Source of the DNA: Shinisaurus crocodilurus | Taxonomy: Eukaryota; Chordata; Lepidosauria; Squamata; Shinisauridae | NCBI GenBank assembly: GCA_021292165.1 | Contig: CM037877.1 | Location: 107,197,858-107,261,857 of the forward strand | Direction of reading: 5' to 3' | DNA: 64,000 nucleotides | Part shown: piece by piece, positions 1-10,801 of the stretch | How positions within the stretch are numbered: the first letter of the stretch is position 1 | Layout: each line of letters starts with the position of its first letter | Made by a program: the position numbers and the translations under genes | Notes under the pieces: model-generated | Databases searched by the model: none | Told to the model about the DNA's origin: nothing | The model's input: only the letters and a program-made list of their open reading frames with translations

Positions 1-737
1 TGAAACGGGCAGAGAACCATGAAATGGCGGGAATCTGAGGCTAGGAGTGATGCCATCTCTCTCTCTATGGAAGAATGAAGAAAATATGATGTGGTTTGGA
101 TGCAATGAATAACAAACTCCCCCCCCCCCCAATGTAGGAGGTGAAGGACAGAAGTAGCAGGTTTAACCATAGCCAATCTGAGCTGGTTGTGGCCGGGTCT
201 GCAGTGTGTTTGTAGAACATTCTACAACGAGAGATACTTCCACAATAGATGAGATGTCACTATGTATCCCCAGCCTAAGATTGCTCACCCAGCCAGGAAC
301 GGATGATTCTTTGCAATGTGGTGGCTACCTATGAAGTCCATGGTGATTGCAACAGTGTCGAAAGTCAGAGATGTGTGTGTGTGTGTTTTTTAAAGCCTGG
401 CTTTGTTGAGAGACAAATTGCCGCACACCTCCACAGCCAATTACAAATCTGTGATTATGGAAGCATGGTGAAATTTGACTCATGGTGTGGGTGATCACCA
501 GGGGCAACCAGCTCTACCCATGGTAATAGTTTCATAGATAGAAAGATAGAGGGAGGGAGAGAGTTCAGAGTATTCTCCTCATCCACGTTTCTCCAAATTT
601 CAGAGTTCCAAGTTGTGCGGTCTTGCTTCTAAAGTGGAACTGACACATTAGGAGAATTTGGTTGATATTTCCAAATTTTGCAGACAGTGCTGTGGATGTA
701 CAGCTTTCAGCTCATTCATGTATTTTCCCTGCTACTG
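1..737. other. Unassigned non-coding DNA
   Basis: No repeat family, exon or RNA gene was recognised. The stretch has a C-run at about 119-130 and a short GT run near 373-386. Open frames here are under 65 codons on both strands and overlap each other, so they are treated as chance. Confidence 0.6.
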
Positions 738-745
738 TGTATGTG

Positions 746-1346
746 CAGGGCTGGCGCTACCGCTAGGCAAACTAGGCTGTTGCCTAGGGCGCGTAGCTGA
801 AGAGGGCGCAGAAACGCTGCACTCCTCTTCGCTGCCGGCGCGCTCCTGCCCCGCCCACCTGCCTCGCCGACAATGCCAGGTCAGTGCAGGGGGATTGTGC
901 CCGGAGGTAGTGGGGGGGTGGGGCCGAGCCTGGGCACCGCCCCCTGCCCCCGCCCCCCACCACCGCTGCTGCTGGACCCCCACCACCTACCTTTCTCCCT
1001 GCCGCTTCCGGAGCCCCGCCCGCGCTCTGTTTTGGTGGGAGGAACCAGGGCAACAGGGCTTAAACAGCCCTGTTGCCCTGGTTTCCCCCAGCCAAAAACA
1101 GAGCGCGGGGGTCCCATCGCGTCACTTCCTCTTCGGAGGAGGCGGCGGGCAGGGTGGGGGGAAGGTAGGTGGGGGGGCGGGGGCGGGGGGGTCCAGCGGC
1201 GGCGGGGGGGGTCTGGTGGCGGGGGGCGGGGGGGCGGGGTTTGCAGAGCAGGGCTGCTTTGCTCCGGAGCGCCCCCCCACCGCATGAGAGGGGGGGCGCT
1301 AAATATAATTTAGCCTAGGGCGACAAACTGCCCTGCACTGGTCCTG
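746..1346 (+). mobile_element. GC-rich non-autonomous hAT element, 601 bp (family A, copy 1)
   Basis: The element starts CAGGGCTGGCGC and ends in CACTGGTCCTG, an imperfect terminal inverted repeat. It is flanked by a perfect 8-bp duplication, tgtatgtg, at 738-745 and 1347-1354, the hAT signature. Its ends carry the family hallmark cctagggcg close to both termini. The interior is extremely G/C-rich and holds a long inverted repeat (arms about 1018-1060 and 1066-1110) centred on CAGGGCAACAGGGCT. No transposase is encoded. The overlapping frames of up to 209 codons are low-complexity Gly/Pro translations of GC-rich DNA. Confidence 0.88.
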
Positions 1347-1439
1347 TGTATGTGTGCACTGATTTAAAAAAAACACTGCAAAAAAGCAATCTGGGTGTGA
1401 TTGTACCTATGACTGCATCAAGGCATTGTAAAGTGTATG

Positions 1440-1521
1440 GGTTGTATCCAGTGTTAGTCCTATTTGGAGTAGGCCCATTGCAATGAATAGGACTTAAGTT
1501 AGACTAACATTGGCTACAACC
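1440..1521. mobile_element. Small palindromic MITE-like repeat
   Basis: The ends form an inverted repeat: GGTTGTATCCAGTGTTAGTC on the left against the reverse complement of GACTAACATTGGCTACAACC on the right. The middle contains the squamate-type motif taggcccattgcaatg. No clear target duplication was found, so the exact ends are uncertain. Confidence 0.5.
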
Positions 1522-2279
1522 TTAAGCATATGTCAGTAAAACACCATATAAAATAAGGCAATCCCAGTTTGATCTCATGCAGATTGCATTCCCCCCTCTT
1601 TATGTTACTGATGCATATGAGTGCACTGAAAAAAGAAAAGAAAAAGAGAAAGAGAGAGAAATGCCAACAGGAAATGAATAATAATAAATAATAACAGAAG
1701 CGTCCATACTATACTGTGGTAAAATGCACATGTTTTGCTTCTGGAATTCTTTTTAGAAATTCCCCTTGCTAAATAGGAATTCAGATGGTGTGGAATACAG
1801 GGCAGAGAGAATAAAAGGATAGAATAGGGGACATCCTGTCATTCCTTTTTCAAATATACAGGTGGACTGAAACAGTGGCTGTTTCAATGCCATTTTAGGA
1901 GCCGCTCTTCAGCCCCTGAAATGGTTTCAGGGGAAGGAGCTTACAACAGTAGCAGACTGGCTTTTGTTTTGGGGAGTGGCTTTTAAAGCCACCACACAGC
2001 AGCAGAGCTATGGCTGCTGCCACCACAATTTCCTTCCCAGAGGCCCTCTGAGAAAGAAAGGACAGCAGCAGTCATTGTTCTGCCACTGCACCACTGAAGC
2101 TCCTGTCAGAGCAGTCAAAAAAAGAAAAGGGTAAGAAGTTCCTCCCCCCCCCATTGTAAGCCCTTCCCTCCCCCAAAATATGACCCTTCTCATATTGGGA
2201 AGCACCCCAAATGCCCCACACACACACACACACATACAGATCAGGAAAATCCCAACATGGGGAGAGTCCAAAAGCCTTC
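1522..2279. other. Unassigned non-coding DNA with simple repeats
   Basis: Purine-rich A/G simple sequence lies at about 1628-1662 and a (CA)n tract at 2217-2234. Nothing else was recognised. Confidence 0.55.
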
Positions 2280-2287
2280 ATATACAT

Positions 2288-2421
2288 CAGAAGTGGGCAA
2301 TGTGTGGCCTTCCAGATGTTTTGGTCTACAGATCCAATCGACCCTCATCATTGGCTATGCTGGCTAAGGTGATGGGAGTTGTAAGCCAAAACATCTGGAG
2401 GTCCACAAGTTGCCCACCCCG
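2288..2421. mobile_element. Palindromic small hAT (gtgggcaa family)
   Basis: The ends are the inverted pair cagaagtgggcaa and ttgcccaccccg, and the core has the common motifs ccagatgttttgg and gggagttgtaagcc. A perfect 8-bp duplication, atatacat, flanks it (2280-2287 and 2422-2429). It is non-autonomous with no coding capacity. Confidence 0.8.
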
Positions 2422-2559
2422 ATATACATCATCTCAGTTCTTACTTAGAAAAACCCTAGTATTCATCATATCATCATCATCAACCACAACCCCATATTGC
2501 AGATGGGAGGCTGCAGCTCAGAGATGGTGACTTGCTTGAGGACCTGTCATGTGTTATAG

Positions 2560-2695
2560 AAGGGGTGGGCAGAAAGTAGACCTTCAGATGTTTTGGACTT
2601 CAACTCCCAGCATTCCTGACCATTGGCCATGCTGGCTGGGGCTTCTGGGATTTGAAATCCCAAACATCTAGAGATCTACCTTCTCCGCACTCCTG
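2560..2695. mobile_element. Palindromic small hAT (gtgggcaa-related), degraded
   Basis: The element starts aggggtgggcaga, has core motifs ccttcagatgttttgg and caactcccagcattcc, and ends cgcactcctg. The flanks tgttatag and tattataa agree at 6 of 8 positions, consistent with a decayed hAT duplication. Confidence 0.6.
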
Positions 2696-2703
2696 TATTA
2701 TAA

Positions 2704-3458
2704 CACTGTATTAAAACTTGGGGGGGGGCTGGAACTGCCCGTCTCCAAGTTACATTTCTTACGCATATTTGCCTACAACATAAAGTTCAGCCTTAAGGTC
2801 TCCTAGAGACTTTGTGAAAGAGGTGAGATTTGAACCAATGGCTTCCTGATTCACACAACTCAGTCTTGTAAAACCAGTGCTGTATTAGCTCTCATGGCTG
2901 CAGTTACCATGTAGTAAGTTTTAAACTGGGGAGCGCAGCCCAAACAGGCATCATATACAAAGCAGGTGCCAGATGTGTGATGTCTATGGCTTTTGTTCTC
3001 CACATAAATGTCAGTTTTCCCAGGTTTGCATGAAGTCATTTGCATGCGACAGATCAGCACTACCTGCAGAGACACCATTAAACTATAAGCTTACTTTTGA
3101 GAACAGAGGACAGCTTCTACCATTATAGTTTAAAACATAGGAAGGGAAGATGATTATGTGTTACTCGGTGGCAGGGGGAGTTGTGGTAAAATGTGTAAGA
3201 GCTTGATTTCGGTAAAGATGGAGACTTCTCCTCAATACCTACTGACTTTACAAAAAATAATACCTACTTAGGAACCAATCTAATACTCTTGGGTTGCTTT
3301 GACATGTAGCATTATACCCATGATCCATATGACTATGGGATGCGCATTAGTTCACAAGTAAAACTTTCCCCACCATTTTATCTCAATGCAAGGAAAAAAA
3401 TTATCCAGTTAATTTCTCTGCATCAACCTGCTGTTACAGGCATAGAAAGAGGGATGGC
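2704..3458. other. Unassigned non-coding DNA
   Basis: No repeat family or exon was recognised, apart from a G-run near 2720-2728. Confidence 0.55.
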
Positions 3459-3502
3459 AAATAATAATAATAATAATAACAACAACAACAACAACAACAA
3501 CA
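3459..3502. repeat. Compound microsatellite (AAT)n-(AAC)n
   Basis: Uninterrupted trinucleotide units change from AAT to AAC at about 3479. Confidence 0.95.
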
Positions 3503-4256
3503 GCGACTTTATCTTTCATTAAGACGAGTAATCCTTTATTATTTTTAGTAAGGAACCAAGTGAGTGAGAAGTATGCCCAGATTTCTGGAAGTACTTGGCA
3601 GAATCCACTGGGATGATGGATTATATTAGATGCTGTAAGAGCATGTACTTACTCAACTGGTTCACCCTGCTGGAAAAGGATTTCTTCACCTTCTAGAAAT
3701 AGCCAAAGCCTTTACTTTGTTGTGTAATAATAATTAGCTAGTAAGATAGATCTGCAGCATAGTCTGAATCATTCAACTAGCTACCCAGGAAGAACTCTCC
3801 CACAAATGAAATGTGGTTATGCGTGCTTTACAAAGTGAGTTTTTTCTGAGGGTGACTGACTGATGGTGAATAGAGGCAAACACTAACAATGTGGTAGCCA
3901 CTTTAAAACTTAACCATCTAATCAGGCCGAGGTCCAGAGGGTGGCAAGTTTGGGCATTTGCTAGGGCCCCAAGACCAGCTACCATTTCCACTTTGCACAG
4001 ATTACCCAAGATGGGCAGTTGCAGCCTGCCCTGCCTCTGTGTTATGATGAGGGTTTAGCATTGCTGGGCACTGGTGAGGCCTGGATTACAGGATTACACT
4101 ATGGAGCAGGTTTTTACCAGGTTTGGGGGCACGTCAGGTTTCCCAGAGAGGCAGGAACAGGAAAGCACCACGGAGAGCTCCAAGTGGTGCTAGGGCTGGA
4201 AGCCAGGCAAGCTTATTTGTATGTTGCTCCAACAAGCAGCAGATTGTGAATGAGAG
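3503..4256. other. Unassigned non-coding DNA
   Basis: The part around 3920-4000 (aggtccagagggtggcaagtt and following) resembles the ends of hAT-like repeats seen elsewhere in the window, but boundaries could not be set. Nothing else was recognised. Confidence 0.45.
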
Positions 4257-4771
4257 GTAAGTAGGGGTTTGGCATCCTTAAACTGGTTAGCCCCACCTAC
4301 ACACTGACTAAGGCCTTTTATCTTAAAGGGGCTTGGTCTGTTTTAGTAGCCTCAGGCTGCGATGACACAGGGATGGCTATGACATGCCAGTGTCTCCATG
4401 GCTGGAGTCTCCAGAGTCTGAAGATGGCAATGTGACCACCTCTGGATGCAGGGGGGCAGGTCCCTGGGGTTTTCCTAGAGAACTGGGTCCTGAGGAGGTG
4501 ATGCCTTCCCTCATGATGCCTTCCCTTAACTCAGGAGCATCTTCCTTTATGAATGAGGTGTCAGGATCCTCTGATGATGAGGTTTTGGGGTCCTGGTCCA
4601 TCACACACCACTGCAGAGAATTGTTATAAAGTACTGTGGTCGAGAGATAAACAGTAGTTGTTGGCACAGACCAAGGTTTAGAAGCCAAAATATCCATCCA
4701 AAATCAAAGGAAACACAAACCAGTAGAGGAGCACGCCGAAGAGTAGTCAAAGTCGACCTGGGGTCAAAATG
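4257..4771 (-). repeat. Possible retrotransposon leader/5' ORF fragment, disrupted
   Basis: On the minus strand a frame at 4697-4377 (106 codons) contains an acidic Ser-rich stretch starting at a Met (residues MDQDPKTSSSEDPDT). Upstream of it is sequence with the style of a squamate LTR-retrotransposon leader. The same sequence appears to continue beyond the inserted Tigger-like element, at 6192-6500. The assignment rests only on general resemblance. A unique host transcript is the alternative. Confidence 0.25.
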
Positions 4772-5079
4772 CAGGCAGTCCCTGAGTTATGTACAAGATC
4801 CATTCTTAGGTCTGTCTTAAAGTCGAATTTGTATGTAAGTCGGAACAGGTACATACAGTTCTTAGTAAATGTCACTTAGTCAAATGTTGGTCTTAGTATA
4901 GTATTTATTCTACCTTTCTGTGCATATAAAACACTTAAGAAACACTTCCAAATACAATAAAACATCTTAAACATAACATACAATACAGTACATAATAATA
5001 CAGTAATAGTGTAATAATAACAATATTGTTATTATTATTATTATTATTATTATACTGTATAATAATATTATTATTACTG

Positions 5080-5115
<36 letters not shown>

Positions 5116-6189
5116 ATTACATACAGTACTGTACTGTAAAAAAAAAAATTAAAGAAACCATTCTTAAAACAGTTTAGAAAGGTGGGGGGAGTAAAAGGAG
5201 AGCCAGGGTTTGATTCTGCTGCTGGAGAATGGGTTTTTTTGTTTTGTTTGTTTTCAGATCAGGTTAGGCTAAACTCCCTGGGATCACTTTTGTTTCTGGG
5301 GGCAGGGGGTGGTTTATTTCTGAGTGGACGGATAAAGCGTTGCTAGTAATCATTTCATTTTTTAAAAAAAACAAAACAAAAAACCAAAAACCCCACACAC
5401 CATTGTGTGATGTAAAGGCAAGATCTCTCTCCAAGCCAACAACAGGGAAGATCAGAACCACAGAAATCCACGGGGAAGTTAATCCTTTCCGATGGAAGGG
5501 GCTTGGGATGCCACCGTCGCTGCTGGTTCTCTTGAATCGCTCCCTCCACTCGCCTTTTCCCCTTCCAAGCTTGACCGTCTCCTGCTGCAAAAGGTTGACT
5601 CCAATGAGTCTCTCTCGGTTTGGCGGCACCGCCGCCTTTAATTTCCCCACCCCCAGGAGGAAAAGGCCATGAATCCTGTCCAGGGGGGAAAGAAAGAGCC
5701 TCCACACAGGTAGTGGAGCCAATCACTCCTTTCAGCAAGAGGTCTGCTTCCTCCTCCTCCTCCTCTTCCTCTCCCCTTCCCCTTTGCTGGTTCCAGGGCA
5801 GGTGCGAGCCCTCAGAGCAGCAGCAGCAGAAGAAGAAGTTGGCGGGAAGTTGCGCTTGGGGAGCCACCAAAGGAGGTGAGGAGAAAGCAGTGGCAGCGGC
5901 GGCAGCACGCACGAGCCTCCCAGCACTGCGTGAGAGAGAGCAAAGGAGGGAGGGAGAGGCATGTTTTGCTTGTTGCTTTCTACCTCACCCAATCTCCCCC
6001 GTGTGCTTAAAGTTTGCCCTGCTCCTCCGGCGACAGGCGCTGCTCTCCCATGGCCAAGCGCGCATGCGCGTCTGCCTAGGGCTGCAGAGGGAGGTCCCTC
6101 TCTGAGCGGGAATACTATATGGCAGTCTGTTCATAAGTATGCATCATCCGTAACCATAAGTCGGATGTTCGTAACTCGGGCACTGCCTG
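4772..6189. mobile_element. Tc1/mariner-type (pogo/Tigger-like) non-autonomous element, 1.4 kb
   Basis: The terminal inverted repeats are CAGGCAGTCCCTGAGTTA on the left and TAACTCGGGCACTGCCTG on the right. The right side is followed by TA; the left flank is TG, one change from TA. This fits TA target duplication. The left half is AT-rich and holds (ATT)n and (ATC)n tracts. The right half (about 5490-6100) is CpG-rich with CTC/CAG trinucleotide runs and looks unlike the rest. No DDE transposase was found; the 161- and 185-codon frames overlap antisense and are low complexity. Confidence 0.75.
5026..5115. repeat. Microsatellites (ATT)n and (ATC)n
   Basis: The first tract is (ATT)n at about 5026-5053. 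After about 25 bp it is followed by (ATC)n at about 5080-5115. Both lie inside the Tigger-like element. Confidence 0.93.
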
Positions 6190-6191
6190 TA

Positions 6192-7200
6192 CATGAATCT
6201 AGGTCCAGATGCCGGCCAGGAGCATCTTTGCTACAGCTGATCTGCAACAAGAATTGCTTCCAGTGTCTGAAGTGTGTTTGGGACTTTTAAGCAGGAGCTG
6301 ATTGGCAAGTCAGCACAGCTGGGCCAGGCTGCAGATGACATGTGCCTGGCCCCTCCCCAAACACACTCGGGCTCGGTTGCACCCCAAACGGAGGCAGAAC
6401 AAGAATTCTTCTAGATTAGGAGGACTGAAAGTGCTGTGCCCAAGGGTCCCCCAATTCCTGGAGCCAACAGTGCATCTAACCATGTGGAGAACAGGTCGTT
6501 TGTAGTTTTATGCTGAATATTACCATACAATTTTATTTTTATTGATTTTATTTATTAGAATGATTAAACACCTTATAAAATAAATTTCTCTAGGTGTTTT
6601 CTAATAATACAGCTGTGGGACTGGGATGACTACAAGTTTCGGGCTGCTGCAGTCCTAAAAGCATATATGCTAGGGATTGAGCCCCATTATGCACAGCTTG
6701 ACTTACTTCTGAGTGAACATGCACAGAATTGCATTAACTTGTTTTTAAGTTTCATGGTGTATCAGGTTGTTTTTAGAAATTCCGGTATAAAATAATCATT
6801 TATATGAGCTATATTTCCCCCTTCTACTATGGCACTAGCTCTAATCCCACAACAGTAGTCTGGTAAATGAGCAAACAATGCAACAGAAAGGAAGATTAGG
6901 ACGATGAATAATCCTTGTAATCCTTTTTCTTTCTTTCTTTTTTTGCAATAGTAGGCATTTCATTTGCAGCCCAATCCCATGCATGTCAATGCAGAAGAAA
7001 GTATTACTGAACCCAATAGGACTTATTCTCAGGGAAGTCTGTAAGGGCCTGCAGCCTTAGTCCAACATAAATTGGTGGAATATTGAAATTTACTAGATTG
7101 GGTCACAATCAGCTTCTGACCAGTTATTTCTACTCTAAGGAACCATGTTAAGGAAGAAATAGACAAAATTTAGAAGTAATAACTATAATTCAAATCCAAA
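6192..7200. other. Non-coding DNA with MITE fragments
   Basis: About 6192-6500 looks like the continuation of the fragment at 4257-4771. Short pieces at about 6680-6740 (acttacttctgagtgaacatg) and 6968-7060 (caatcccatgcatg, aataggacttattctcaggg) match the widespread squamate palindromic repeat built on caatccta and acttactccc. No gene was seen. Confidence 0.45.
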
Positions 7201-7437
7201 TACAGTAATACTTTGGATTGCAAGACAAGCAAAAAAAATTTTTTTGACTTGATAAACATGCAAGGTCTTGCAAGACAAGTAGTCACGTAGGGATGTAACC
7301 GCTCGCCTCGAGCGGGCATAGCGGGCCGAAATTGGCCCCGCTCACGCCCGCCAGAGACTCGCTTTGATATAAGAGTGTTTTGGATTACAAGCACGGTTCC
7401 GGAACGAATTATGCGTGCAGTCCAAGGTATTGCTGTA
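7201..7437. mobile_element. Mariner-type MITE (CAGTAATAC family, copy 1)
   Basis: The element is bounded by TA on both sides. The left end reads TACAGTAATACTTTGGATTG and the right end CAGTCCAAGGTATTGCTGTA, an inverted repeat. Its middle carries a CpG-rich block (about 7288-7365, with cgctcgcctcgagcg) that is shared with the copy at 36634 and absent from the copy at 22138. Confidence 0.82.
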
Positions 7438-8308
7438 CAATGCATCTCGCCATAGTGGAGAAGACTGACTAGGTGACCTGTGTGCCTGCTGCCCAGGTGC
7501 TGCTGCTGGGATACTACTTCAAGACCCCTGCTGTTCCCCTTCCTTAGAGTTCTTTGACTTTAAACCAGACTCGGGCTGGACACCTCTTCAAAAAGCGGAC
7601 TGTCCTCTGTAAAGTAGAACACCTGGCTACCCTAACATACAGTTGCACCCTCTTTTGCATTCTCTCCCACCTTATGTCATGGGCTCAACACAAAGGTCAA
7701 TGATATTATGGGAGAAGGTCAAATACTCTTCTATTTGTCTCATGTGAAAATGCTGTAAGAGGCCACTTCCTCCTTCTATGCCTTGCCTTCCCCCCCCCTC
7801 AATTCCGCCCAACTCACTTCTTGCCTAAAAATCGGGGCTTTAAACCTATCACAAGACTTTTCTCAGCATGAGCTCCCAGTTTCAGTGTCACTGGCCTGAG
7901 GAGGAGGCCCGCGTTTCAGATGCGAGAAATATGCATGTCAAGCAGCACAGAGAACATGCTGCAGAAAGATTGCCAAATGGCAGAGCTACCTTTGTCCACA
8001 GAAGGAACAGCAAATATCCTCCCAAGATAGACTAAACGTGGCCTTTGTACTTTGCCTCAGAACACAAAGGTCATACTGGGTTTACTTATTTCAATGCAAT
8101 GTCAAAGTAATCTGGTTTACCGTAGCTAATGCTTTATTAATACTCAGCCAATCCTTGTTCTGTTTGAGTGTTGGCAAAAGGCAATTTCCCCATGACAGAG
8201 GTGAGACCAGGAGGGGCCAGGGGAAGATGGATGCATTCTCTGCAACCAAAATGTTATAAGGAACTGGTCACTCGCCAAAAATGTGTCAGCTGCCCAAGCC
8301 CAAAGAGA
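7438..8308. other. Unassigned non-coding DNA
   Basis: A short piece near 7585-7640 (gcggactgtcctctg, cctggctaccctaac) resembles the end of the repeat seen at 15472-16034. The rest was not recognised. Confidence 0.5.
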
Positions 8309-8724
8309 AACTACTTTCTTTTCTTGGCTTCCATACTGCTGCGACTTACTGATGTTTCATCAAGCTCTCCCGGGCACACATTTGTAAAGAGCACCTTAGA
8401 ATCATGCACTATGTACGTCAACAGTGGCCATCGTTTGTCAGCTCGGCCATATGTCAAATCCAAAGCATGAGATATGGTGCCTCTCCAGTGTGCAGCAAAG
8501 TACAGACACAGCAGCACCCTGGGACCTGGTGTACTTGCCAGTAGGCAGGGAGCCAGCCAGCACCATCTTATCATGGAAGAGGAAGTCAGGAATGAAAACT
8601 TGTCTCTACTCCAGGGGTGTAGATCCTCAGGGCCCAGGGCCAAAATCCAGCCCACCTGGGGTCCCAGTCCAACCCTCTGAGGTTTCCCAGAGCACCAAAC
8701 CCCTTCCTCCGGCTCCAGACACTT
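8309..8724 (+). repeat. Inverted duplication, arm 1 (outside the hAT)
   Basis: The segment is repeated in inverted orientation at 10383-10801 with 8 differences counted over about 416 bp (about 98 % identity). It spans a junction between unassigned sequence (8309-8611) and the start of a hAT-like element (8612 onwards), and the other arm copies that same junction. Open frames on either strand (100-165 codons) show no domain that I recognise. Confidence 0.9.
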
Positions 8725-8926
8725 TCCCCGACCACCGATCACTTGGTGGTTACCCAGCTTCTGTGCAGTCCCCCCCCCCCATTCTAAAAGGTTGAATGCC
8801 TCTCCCATGGGTTACTTATTAGTGGTAAATGCTTTAAGATAAAATATGCTGGGTTTTTTGGCCCCGCCCCTTTTGCAGAAGTGCTACAAATTCCCACTGC
8901 CTGTGCCACACTTTGACCACTCTAGG
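8612..8926 (+). mobile_element. Truncated hAT of the caggggtg family (family C)
   Basis: It begins caggggtgtagatcctcagg and contains the family motifs gggccaaaatcc, cattctaaaaggtt and ggccccgcccctttt, as in the complete copies at 47221 and 55114. Its right end is not recognisable. The 2.74-kb family A element is inserted at 8926/8927. Confidence 0.7.
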
Positions 8927-10019
8927 CAGGGCCGGTGCTACCATTAGGCCAACTAGGCGGCTGCCTAGGGCGCCGGGCTAAAGGGGGCACCAAAAACGCC
9001 TTGGGAAAAAAAAGTGAAATTATATTTTTTCAGTTTATTATGCTTTCTCTCTTTACTTAAATGTAGTCATGCCCCATTGCCTGTGCCCTTCCTCCGCCAG
9101 CGTGCAGCAGCAGCAGCGGGTCACACTTCTCCAGAGAGCGGTTCCTGTTTGTCTTTCTCCGCCGCCACCAGGCTGCCTCTAGAGCTTTCGCTACTTCTGC
9201 TTGGAAAGGTCCTCAGTAGTTTTTTATATGGGGTTCCTCACTCTTCCGGGGATCCGAGTCACCCTCCGCTCCCCACGCCCCTCTCATCTGCATATGGACG
9301 CCGACACCACTTCCTCCTCCCCTGCCACTCTCCACTTTCCAGACATGCCCCTCTATTTGCATAAACAGCTGGTTTCTATGCTTTTCGCAGCAGCTTCTGG
9401 AGAGCCGCTTCCTCCTCATTTTTGCTCTCGTGCCGAAAATAAAACATTTTTAAAAAACCAAAAACCCTCTGCCCCTCTGGACGGAGAATAAAGGTGAAAG
9501 TTGGAATGATCTGGATCCTGCTGGACCTTCCTGGAGGGAGCTGGCAATCTCCGACACCAAGGGGGAGGCTCGGGGGAAACCTCCCAGGCTGAAAGGTCTG
9601 CAATCTTTTATTGAGTCCACGAGGGACCATCGGGGAAGGGGGTGGGGAAGGGGTTATGTCAGCAGCATGTGGAACATTATTTGGCTCTCACTGCTGAGCG
9701 TGTGCTTTGCAATTGTGTCGGGCCGAAAGAGGAGGGGGGCCGGGTGTTGCCTTTTCACCAAGGGATTGGACCAGATGCAGAGTTGGGGATGGCTGGACGA
9801 ATGAACAACCAATTGATGGTCTGGGAAGCAGAGGGGGGGGAGGTTGCCTTGCCCCTTTTGGAAGCCGATCTCTGATTTCTAGAGATCCCAGAATCTGCGA
9901 TTGTTTCATACGTTCCGTTGTCAAAGCGCTCTCACTGTGCACAATGCTCCTTTCGTCACGAGACTAGTCCATAAAAAGGAGTAGGAGGCTGCGAACGGAG
10001 GGAAGGGTGCATTCTACCC

Positions 10020-10032
10020 GTATATAAAGGAG
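10020..10032 (+). promoter_or_regulatory. Candidate TATA box inside the hAT element
   Basis: The sequence gtatataaaggag is a good core TATA match. No initiator or following exon could be shown, so this is a motif match only. Confidence 0.25.
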
Positions 10033-10382
10033 CGGTAAAATCCCCATTGATGAAAAACAAAAAAACCCACTGATGTTCACAGAACGAGACTGAGGGGAAA
10101 ACATCGCAAGAATCTGGTGGTGGCGCACTCACTATTTTACAGTGCCTGGAGGGGTTCAGAAAGATCAAACCACACCAAGACTGGCGAAGCAGAAATGCCT
10201 CCTCCTAGCTTTTGAAACCACGTATATAACGCAGGAGAAAGTGGTCAGTGTCCCTCCAGGCGGGTTTTAGAGAAAACTGAAGCAGCAAGTGACATCCGGG
10301 TCCAGATATCTTGTTGCCATTAGAAACAAGCCCCCACCTCGGTGGGATACAGGTGCGATATAGGTGTTCGTTCGCGGTAGCG

Positions 10383-10801
10383 AAGTGTCTGGAGCCGGAG
10401 GAAGGGGTTTGGTGCTCTGGGAAACCTCAGAGGGTTGGATTGGGACCCCAGGTGGGCTGGATTTTGGCCCTGGGCCCTGAGGATCTACACCCCTGGAGTA
10501 GGGACAAGTTTTTATTCCTGACTTCCTCTTCCATGATAAGATGCTGCTGGCTGGCTCCCTGCCTACTGGCAAGTACACCAGGTCCCAGGGTGCTGCTGTG
10601 TCTGTACTTTGCTGCACACTGGAGTGGCACCATATCTCATGCTTTGGATTTGACATATGGCCGAGCTGACAAACGTTGGCCACTGTTGACGTACATAGTG
10701 CATGATTCTAAGGTGCTCTTTACAAATGTGTGCCCGGGAGAGCTTGATGAAACATCAGTGGGTCGCAGCAGTATGGAAGCCAAGAAAAGAAAGTAGTTTC
10801 T
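10383..10801 (-). repeat. Inverted duplication, arm 2 (inside the hAT)
   Basis: This is the reverse complement of 8309-8724, with 8 differences counted. It lies wholly inside the 2.74-kb hAT. The arms are separated by about 1.66 kb and could fold into a very long hairpin. Confidence 0.9.

Noticed and set aside
658..1313. Open frames of 134-209 codons on both strands
   Set aside because: They lie in a GC-rich hAT element, overlap in sense and antisense, and translate to Gly/Pro/Arg-rich low-complexity sequence. The identical situation recurs in the other copies at 16270 and 33748.
5355..6105. Frames of 152-185 codons as a possible gene
   Set aside because: Three overlapping frames on two strands inside a Tigger-like element, rich in Glu/Ser runs from CTC/CAG repeats, with no domain.
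8311..8808. The 165-codon minus-strand frame and its 161-codon twin at 10311-10796 as a conserved gene
   Set aside because: The two are alike because the DNA is a 98 % identical inverted duplication, not because of protein conservation. No domain was recognised, and one end is hAT sequence.
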